From contig CAZTDF010000134.1 in NCBI GenBank assembly GCA_964612465.1, positions 1 to 12,817 on the forward strand: a stretch of 12,817 bases of DNA. Reading direction: 5' to 3'. Below are positions 7,773 to 12,817 of this stretch, piece after piece (position 1 is the stretch's first letter; every line of letters begins with the position of its first letter). The stretch is from JAFGPJ01 sp964612465 (GTDB taxonomy: Bacteria > Planctomycetota > Phycisphaerae > Sedimentisphaerales > Anaerobacaceae). Position numbers and translations under genes: made by a program. Under the pieces are notes generated by a model that saw only the letters and a list, made by a program, of their open reading frames with translations, made no database searches and was not told the DNA's origin.

Positions 7773-10238
7773 CTACTCTGCAACGGGAGGATGAACACCT
7801 ATGTCATCGAAGTAAATTGTACCTGTACCACCGAATTGCGCATTGGTTTTATCGCCGATACCGATTGCAATCGAATTTACATTGGTAACATCAACGCCCT
7901 TGTCTACAAATGCCTGCAGGGGGATGTCCCATTCGGTCCAGTCGGTCGCCTGTGCTGCGGCGGGATCTGTGTTCGCCACCGCAATCCCATTGAGTGTAAC
8001 ATACAGCGTATCGGCAGCATTCTCAGCAATACCCATGAACCAAATCTTCAGTGTGGTGCAGCCGTTCTGTGTCAAATCCTTGCCACCCAACGTCAATTCC
8101 ACCTCTGAAAACTTAGCAATGGTATTGTTATAATAGACCGGCATTGACTTGCCGCCTCCGTGGACGATGGTCTCTTCCATATAAGAGGCAGTACCTTCAT
8201 CGCCTACGGCTGAGCCCGTTCCGTTGCCTGCGTAAGCCGGTTCATCACCATGTGCACCATAGCCAAGGCCGTCCTTCCAGAACCACCATATCTCTTTGTT
8301 ACCAATATCGTAGTCCTCGAAGTCATCGATAACGATGAAGTTGGCGGAAGTGAAGCTCCAGACTGCACCTTCCCATGGACTGGCGGCATCGAGGTCGTTG
8401 ACCTCATCGACACGCCAGAAGTAATCCGTATTCCATTCGAGTAATCCGGGATCATAGCTCTCATCGCCAAGTTCTTTAGAGCCTTTGTACTCCGGCGAGG
8501 CTATATCGGCGTTTTTCACAGCCTCTTCATCAGTGCCAAAATAGACCTGGTGTGAGGTGGCTTTGTCGCCCGGAACCCATGTAAGAACCTGTGTGTGCTT
8601 TACATCCACTCCATTAATATTCGGATTCGGGCGTTGGGCCCTAAGTGGTGGCTGCAGCGGGCCGGCGGGAATGATCTCCTCGGCCATCGACGTCGACGAC
8701 CAGTACAACCGCTGCGTGGCGTTGGCGCGGTCAAAGTCCACGAATTCCAGACGCAGCGAATGGACTCCACTTTTCATGTCCCTCGGTATCGAGGCATACT
8801 TAGTCTCAACCCAGGACACCCACATGTCAATGACCAGTTCGCCGTCAATCCACAGTCGCGTGCCGCCCTCGCTGCTGACGCTGAAGGTATATGTATCGTC
8901 GACGAGAATATTAAGGTCTGCTGTCCACCGTACCGACCAGTCATCATCCCGCAACGGCAGACCGGGGCTCTCGCTAATCCAACTGAAATCGACGGAAGGA
9001 TCTATACGCGTATAAGCTGGCGTGCCGGCTAAAGTTTCATTGGCAAAATACTCGCCCTTGATGCCGCCGCCACCATCGGTGGTCGTGAAGCTCCAGACAT
9101 CGCCTATATATGTCTGACGGCCATCGGCCTCATCAACCCGCCAGTAGTAGGTCTTGTTTAACTCAAGGGGATCGAGCATATAGCTTGTAGCTATCTGGGA
9201 CGTACCGCCGGTGGCACTATTGACATCGTCAAAATTGTCACCGAAGTACACAGTGTGTAATTTAGCACCCCAACCCGGGCTCCAGCTAAGGTCTGCATCC
9301 AGGCCTATATACTGACCGTCATTAGGCGGATTGGGTTTCCAGGCAATCCTGGGGGGAACAGTAAAGCTCCAGACATCGCCTGCCCAGGGACTTTCCGGAT
9401 TGTCATCATTGATCTCATCGACTCGCCAATAATAAGTTGTTCCCGGGACAAGACCATCCGGAATAGGGAATCCCATAAAACCGACAACAAGATACGCCAA
9501 GGTCTGGTTACCCTGGAAGGCTTCCGGGGCACGATTTTCCACGTCAGCCAAATTATCACTTACATATACATCATGCGAGACTGCGTCATGTCCGGCTGCC
9601 CAGGTCAAAGTCGCCCAGGTATCCTCGTAAATGGCTTTATTAGCCGGGGCTGGTTCAGAGGCCTTGAAAATGCGCATCAGCAGCTCGATCTCAGCAATCT
9701 GCATGCTGTTGGCACTGTCCGGAGTGCGAACGGTCGGGAACATTATCTGGTAGTGCTTGTATGACACCGTGTTATCGAACTGGATCGGCGTTTCATTTAT
9801 CGTACGCCGCGGCCAGTCCGTACTGCCGGCAAAGTCCACAATGGGGCCTTCGGCGATTAACGTGTATGGCCCGTCAATGCTTTCATTGGAGCCGTACAGC
9901 TCGTACTCGACGGGGTCGCGTTCGATCGCATCGTTGGCTGTGGTCAATGTCAGCCCGGTAACCACGGTCGGACCCATAACCGGCGTTATGCGGAGGCCCG
10001 TAGATTCTACGTTTCCTTTGAAGTGTAGGAACTTCGTCAGAATCTGGTCGTCAAAGGCATTAGGTGGTATTTCGTTGGGTGGCCAACCGCTGTCGTCGCC
10101 GCCGTCTTCTATGCCGTCGTTAGGGACGCCCTGCACGGTGTCAAACGGGCCCGTAACGTCGGTACCCTGCGCCATTGCCATTGAGCTCAATAGCAAGGCC
10201 GACACGATAACAACAAAAAGTAACAATTTCTTAGACAT
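7773..10238 (-). CDS. Gene D: secreted discoidin-like / FN3-like / PA14 modular protein
   Basis: The product has 821 residues. An ATG at 10331 is in frame, but the start at 10238 is chosen: it has AAGGAGGATTATT directly upstream and opens the signal peptide MSKKLLLFVVIVSALLLSSM (cleaved near AMAQ). Residues 25-188 look like a discoidin (F5/8 type C-like) domain, with FDDQILTKFLHF near 62, VEYELYGSNE near 110 and MQIAEIELLM at 179. FN3-like modules 1 and 2 are at about 196-293 and 297-386. PA14 is at 391-523 (GIKGEYFAN, GGTRLWIDGELVID), then module 3 at 534-631. The C-terminal beta-sandwich-like domain (FIVIDDFEDYD...YFDDIGVHP) spans 633-817 and the end is PPVAE. Relative to B and C the PA14 has moved and a new head is present. 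It is the first gene of the probable D-C-B unit. Confidence 0.95.
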   Translation of the reverse strand: MSKKLLLFVVIVSALLLSSMAMAQGTDVTGPFDTVQGVPNDGIEDGGDDSGWPPNEIPPNAFDDQILTKFLHFKGNVESTGLRITPVMGPTVVTGLTLTTANDAIERDPVEYELYGSNESIDGPYTLIAEGPIVDFAGSTDWPRRTINETPIQFDNTVSYKHYQIMFPTVRTPDSANSMQIAEIELLMRIFKASEPAPANKAIYEDTWATLTWAAGHDAVSHDVYVSDNLADVENRAPEAFQGNQTLAYLVVGFMGFPIPDGLVPGTTYYWRVDEINDDNPESPWAGDVWSFTVPPRIAWKPNPPNDGQYIGLDADLSWSPGWGAKLHTVYFGDNFDDVNSATGGTSQIATSYMLDPLELNKTYYWRVDEADGRQTYIGDVWSFTTTDGGGGIKGEYFANETLAGTPAYTRIDPSVDFSWISESPGLPLRDDDWSVRWTADLNILVDDTYTFSVSSEGGTRLWIDGELVIDMWVSWVETKYASIPRDMKSGVHSLRLEFVDFDRANATQRLYWSSTSMAEEIIPAGPLQPPLRAQRPNPNINGVDVKHTQVLTWVPGDKATSHQVYFGTDEEAVKNADIASPEYKGSKELGDESYDPGLLEWNTDYFWRVDEVNDLDAASPWEGAVWSFTSANFIVIDDFEDYDIGNKEIWWFWKDGLGYGAHGDEPAYAGNGTGSAVGDEGTASYMEETIVHGGGKSMPVYYNNTIAKFSEVELTLGGKDLTQNGCTTLKIWFMGIAENAADTLYVTLNGIAVANTDPAAAQATDWTEWDIPLQAFVDKGVDVTNVNSIAIGIGDKTNAQFGGTGTIYFDDIGVHPPVAE

Positions 10239-10332
10239 AATAATCCTCCTTCGAAAAAGGATGTTAAAATATAAGCGACCGATAAGAATTTTATCTAAAG
10301 CTACATTTATCGAAATGTCTGCCCATGACATC

Positions 10333-10363
10333 TTTCTTAGACTTGTCGTTACCTCCTTCCTTT
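10333..10363 (-). promoter_or_regulatory. Orphan Shine-Dalgarno and vestigial start region upstream of gene D
   Basis: On the minus strand AAAGGAAGGAGGTA (10350-10363) is a perfect match to the 16S 3' end but no ATG, GTG or TTG follows at a working distance. Ten nt after GGAGG comes TCTAAGAAA, the same nine bases that encode residues 2-4 (SKK) of gene D after its real GGAGG. AAG stands where ATG would be, so this looks like a duplicated and decayed start region. Confidence 0.5.
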
Positions 10364-10387
10364 AGGAACTAACTATATATAATTGAT

Positions 10388-10427
10388 GATAAGGTAAAAC
10401 TCTTATCTCCGAAGCATACAACTTCGG
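10388..10427 (-). other. Two adjacent small hairpins in the gene D leader
   Basis: GATAAG/CTTATC (10388-10393 and 10402-10407) and CCGAAG/CTTCGG (10409-10414 and 10422-10427) form two 6-bp stems side by side with 8- and 7-nt loops. They lie in the 5' leader of the gene D transcript, just upstream of the orphan Shine-Dalgarno. I do not recognise a known riboswitch class. Confidence 0.4.
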
Positions 10428-10545
10428 TCGTCTTGTTCGTTCCTTGTTATGCTTCAATACCCTCAGGAATTAAAGACTTTCCATCTTTTGGCAGGCCGAG
10501 TTCCTTAGATACGTGCCTATAAAGGAACACGCCTCACCAAGCTTT

Positions 10546-10575
10546 AATTTACCAAATTATCCGGCTTCGCGTCAA
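10546..10575 (-). promoter_or_regulatory. Predicted promoter of gene D
   Basis: On the minus strand TTGACG (10570-10575) and TAAATT (10546-10551) are separated by 18 nt, with an extended TGG directly before the -10. The -10 alone is mediocre. What raises confidence is that the whole block, spacer included, matches the stronger promoter of gene E. Transcription would start near 10539, giving a leader of about 300 nt. Confidence 0.6.
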
Positions 10576-10728
10576 GGAAAATTTTAGGAATTTCTTCGCC
10601 GGCCGGATTGCTGCGTCTCCTACCGGGAAGATGAAGTGTCTTACGGATATTATAATCGGAAGCCCGGAAATGTCCCTATAGGCAGCATACATATACCGCA
10701 CCAGCCATGGCAGCAGGTAAAGTGCCGG

Positions 10729-10756
10729 GTAGGGGCGGTTCGCGAACCGCCCCTAC
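10729..10756. repeat. 28-bp perfect palindrome, REP-like
   Basis: The half-site GTAGGGGCGGTTCG is followed directly by its exact reverse complement. GTAGGGGCG-type palindromes are, from general knowledge, dispersed intergenic repeats in many bacteria. This is probably a REP-type or small non-autonomous element rather than an operator. In RNA it would form a very stable hairpin on either strand, without a U-tract. Confidence 0.8.
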
Positions 10757-10938
10757 TACTTTGGATTGTGTTTTTGCGTATTCAGTTCAAATACATTTTT
10801 GGGAAATGAAGCCGGATTCAGGCAAAAAACATGCAAAATCATGCCCTTTTTTGATTTATCGGTGAAATCTTTGATATGTCCCGGAATTTCGAAACGTACT
10901 TTCTTGACTTCTCACTCAAAAATACGTAGTCACCTCAA

Positions 10939-10968
10939 TTGACAGCTTCGCCAGGCAAGGTTTACAAT
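10939..10968 (+). promoter_or_regulatory. Promoter-like sequence with no clear gene
   Basis: TTGACA (10939-10944, full consensus), an 18-nt spacer and TACAAT (10963-10968, five of six) make a good vegetative promoter match. No convincing gene or ribosome binding site follows before the gene E promoter at 11215. It may drive a small RNA, serve as a distal promoter for gene E, or be chance. Confidence 0.4.
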
Positions 10969-11214
10969 TGGACAAAAGAGGTCGTTCCAAAGCTTCAAAA
11001 AGGGCTCTGTCTTCAAGCAATCATGCCTAACTGTCTTGCGTGCACACTTCACCAGGTACTATATATACTGAATTGCCCAGCTTCCCGTAAAGGCAAAATC
11101 ATCCTTATTTGTAGATCTATTATCTGAAATGAAAAATGCCTCAAAAAAGATTGTTTTTTCGCTCCCGCATCGGCAATTCGCATAATCGTGTACGGGATGA
11201 AACAAAATAAATCC

Positions 11215-11244
11215 TTGACACAAAGCCGATTAATCTGGTATAAA
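11215..11244 (+). promoter_or_regulatory. Predicted promoter of gene E
   Basis: TTGACA (11215-11220), an 18-nt spacer CAAAGCCGATTAATCTGG, and TATAAA (11239-11244) with an extended TGG before it. The expected start of transcription is near 11251, leaving a leader of about 235 nt before ATG 11485. It is the strongest promoter in the window by eye. Confidence 0.75.
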
Positions 11245-11333
11245 CAGTTTGCGTGGAAATCTTTAGATTTTTCATCTTGTGCGGGGGGGATTTCTACAGT
11301 TTATTTCAGATTTTACTTAAATAAGTGCCCATA

Positions 11334-11368
11334 TTGGCCGTTTAAGGAAGGAGGTAGAATTAGGCCAA
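11334..11368 (+). promoter_or_regulatory. Orphan Shine-Dalgarno in a hairpin loop, gene E leader
   Basis: AAGGAAGGAGGTA (11344-11356) is a perfect Shine-Dalgarno with no canonical start codon after it; an ATT at 11359 is the only nearby candidate. It is flanked by TTGGCC (11334-11339) and GGCCAA (11363-11368), which can pair and present the motif in a 23-nt loop. The same 13 bases occur in the gene D leader. Confidence 0.5.
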
Positions 11369-11484
11369 AACCATTTTCAAGCAATATTTTAGTCAAAAAT
11401 AAGTGAAAATTACTGTCAGTCACTCTGGTGCGTGGCCGGAGCGAAACTTCCTATTAATTCTCAGTTAAAATTAGGAGGAAAAAA

Positions 11485-12817
11485 ATGAAAAATTTAGTGT
11501 TGGTATTCGTAGTCGCATTTGCATTTTGCACAACAGCTATGGCTTCTGACATAGCGTTCTACGTCGGGGCACCTAACACCGATGGCTGGTACGATGTTGC
11601 TACAATGACCACAGACGTTGAGACGATAATTGCCGAAGCTGGGCATCTGTTCGCGGATATCCAGCAGTTCGATGACGACCAGTATGATGCATTTGGTGAC
11701 TGGATAGAAGCGAATATGAATGATGATGAAATGGACATTCTCTGGCTTAACGGATGCATGCCGAGTGTCCTCTATCCATTCCCAAACCTTGAGCCGGATG
11801 GCTCGCTTGTTGAAGAGTGGCTCGATGGCGGAAACATGATTATAAATGTCGGCGACTGGTTCGGATACGTCTCGTATGCAGGTGGAGCTCGACAAACTGA
11901 GAACGGTGCTTCTGGTGCCGCGAACATCCTTGACCTTTCTTCTGGTATTATCGTATCCGCTGATAATACTTCGCTGACGGTCACACCGACAGGTAAGGAA
12001 TATCTACCCAGTCTCAATGACCCCGCCATAACTTATAGACCCATTGCTCTCAGTGCTGTTGTAGCCCCCTGGGAAGTCGCTGCGGTATTCGCATCTACGG
12101 GTGGGACAGATGACCCAGGAGAAGCACAGGCTGATCCTGTTGTTATTCACAACACAGATACTGGCGCTTACGTCGCTTTTGTAAACCAGTCTGCTGGTAG
12201 TGGCCCTCCTGGCTGGATAGACGACAGAGGTTTGACCTGTGCTGAGTTCATCGTCAACTGGGTAAACGATGTGATAGGATTAGGCTACCAACCGCTCGCT
12301 TCGGGTCCCAATCCGAGAAATGGTGCCCTACATGCCGATACGTGGGTGACCCTTTCGTGGCGACCGGGCTATTTTGCGGTTTCTCACGATTTTTATATGG
12401 GCGACAATTTCGACGATGTGAATGATGGCACCCGAGACTCTGATGTATTCAGGGGCAACCAGGACCTGGATGTGGCATATTCTATTGCAGGCTTTGCGGG
12501 ATATGCTTATCCCGATGGTCTTGTTCCGGGCACGACCTACTACTGGCGTATCGACGAGGTTAACGATGCCGAGCCGAATAGTCCGTGGAAAGGCCCCGTC
12601 TGGAGCTTCTCGGTCCCTCCCAATACTGCATATCTTCCCGAACCGGCTGATGGTGCCGAATTTGTCGATCTTAATGTAGTGCTTAGCTGGACGGCAGGTT
12701 TCGGCGCAAAATTGCACTATATAGTCTTCGGCGAAGATTTCGACGAAGTAAGCAACGCTGCAATGGGTGTTCCTAACGGTCCTGCGACTTACACTCCCGG
12801 CCCGCTCATGTTGGCCA
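11485..12817 (+). CDS. Gene E: secreted FN3-like modular protein with unrecognised N-terminal domain (3' end outside window)
   Basis: Open from ATG 11485 to the window edge without a stop: 444 codons visible. AGGAGG (11473-11478) lies 6 nt upstream. Signal peptide is about residues 1-20 (MKNLVLVFVVAF...AMA). Residues 22-266 form a domain I cannot name. Its strand/helix pattern (DIAFYVGAP, MDILWLNGC near 83, GGNMIINVGDWFGYV near 115, GAYVAFVNQS near 227, CAEFIVNWVNDVIG near 252) suggests an alpha/beta fold, perhaps like glutamine-amidotransferase or ThuA proteins; this is inference. FN3-like module 1 is at about 274-368 (PDGLVPGTTYYWRIDEVND) and module 2 from 372, of the same types and order as in gene D. 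The rest of the backbone probably lies beyond the edge. It is divergent from gene D and shares its promoter block. Confidence 0.93.
   Translation, partial: MKNLVLVFVVAFAFCTTAMASDIAFYVGAPNTDGWYDVATMTTDVETIIAEAGHLFADIQQFDDDQYDAFGDWIEANMNDDEMDILWLNGCMPSVLYPFPNLEPDGSLVEEWLDGGNMIINVGDWFGYVSYAGGARQTENGASGAANILDLSSGIIVSADNTSLTVTPTGKEYLPSLNDPAITYRPIALSAVVAPWEVAAVFASTGGTDDPGEAQADPVVIHNTDTGAYVAFVNQSAGSGPPGWIDDRGLTCAEFIVNWVNDVIGLGYQPLASGPNPRNGALHADTWVTLSWRPGYFAVSHDFYMGDNFDDVNDGTRDSDVFRGNQDLDVAYSIAGFAGYAYPDGLVPGTTYYWRIDEVNDAEPNSPWKGPVWSFSVPPNTAYLPEPADGAEFVDLNVVLSWTAGFGAKLHYIVFGEDFDEVSNAAMGVPNGPATYTPGPLMLA

Larger units (their letters stand above)
10239..11484. other. Long divergent control region between genes D and E
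   Basis: These 1,246 bases hold no confident protein gene. Visible content: a minus-strand promoter for D (10546-10575), a plus-strand promoter for E (11215-11244), and long leaders of about 300 and 235 nt, each with an orphan Shine-Dalgarno. There is also an extra plus-strand promoter-like sequence (10939-10968), a REP-type palindrome (10729-10756) and small hairpins. Short open frames at 10939-11127 and 11188-11406 have no good start signal and no recognisable product. Confidence 0.7.

Noticed and set aside
10239..10331. Upstream ATG (10331) as the start of gene D
   Set aside because: It adds 31 residues in front of a classic signal peptide and lacks a properly spaced Shine-Dalgarno; 10238 has both.
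10720..10760. GGTTCG within the GC-rich palindrome considered as a tRNA T-arm
   Set aside because: No acceptor, D or anticodon arms around it; the sequence is a simple 28-bp palindrome.
10939..11127. Plus-strand 62-codon frame beginning inside the TTGACA promoter match
   Set aside because: Its start overlaps the -35 element, it lacks a ribosome binding site, and the product looks random.
11188..11406. Plus-strand 72-codon frame upstream of gene E
   Set aside because: It overlaps the predicted gene E promoter and leader, has no Shine-Dalgarno at its start, and the product has no recognisable features.
11494..12717. Long minus-strand frames (11494-11895, 12328-12717) opposite gene E
   Set aside because: They are antisense shadows of a well-supported plus-strand gene that runs off the window edge.

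Overview
The window looks like a piece of a planctomycete chromosome, most likely class Phycisphaerae. The main reason is protein style. All five confident genes encode exported, modular proteins with signal peptides. They are built from the FN3-like 'TYYWRIDEVN...VWSFT' module, PA14 and discoidin-like domains, DGPG/IWYCYTA repeats, a GEVED-type domain and an EF-hand/dockerin-like C-terminus, a set typical of that group as I know it. This assignment is inference: no rRNA, tRNA or housekeeping gene is present. Gene starts are clear because each has a strong Shine-Dalgarno (SD) sequence, GGAGG or AGGAGG, next to a signal peptide.

Layout, left to right. Positions 1-242 hold four successive hairpins; the last (177-210) is a terminator for gene A. 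Gene A (243-2708, minus) is a four-repeat secreted protein with a GEVED region and a dockerin-like tail. Positions 2709-3465 contain one unrecognised 115-codon plus-strand reading frame of doubtful reality, a 10-bp perfect hairpin, and the U-tract terminator of gene B. Genes B (3466-5457), C (5635-7599) and D (7773-10238), all minus, are a set of paralogues transcribed D to C to B. They are probably one unit, with related hairpins in both gaps and a true terminator only after B. Positions 10239-11484 are a long divergent control region with no confident gene. It holds two promoters of unusually similar sequence facing opposite ways, long 5' leaders each with a perfect SD that no canonical start codon follows, and a 28-bp perfect palindrome of REP type. 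Gene E (11485 to the right edge, plus, incomplete) starts the divergent arm.

B, C and D share a backbone: FN3-like modules 1, 2 and 3 in fixed order, then a beta-sandwich-like C-terminal domain. E shows modules 1 and 2 before the window ends. What differs is the head: PA14 in B and C, a discoidin-like domain in D (which carries its PA14 between modules 2 and 3), and an unrecognised alpha/beta-looking domain in E. I read this as a locus of cell-surface or secreted binding proteins that diversified by tandem and inverted duplication with head swapping, the heads perhaps recognising different glycans. No enzyme active site is visible in any of them, so the function is inferred from domain type only. 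No CRISPR, transposase, tRNA or rRNA was seen.
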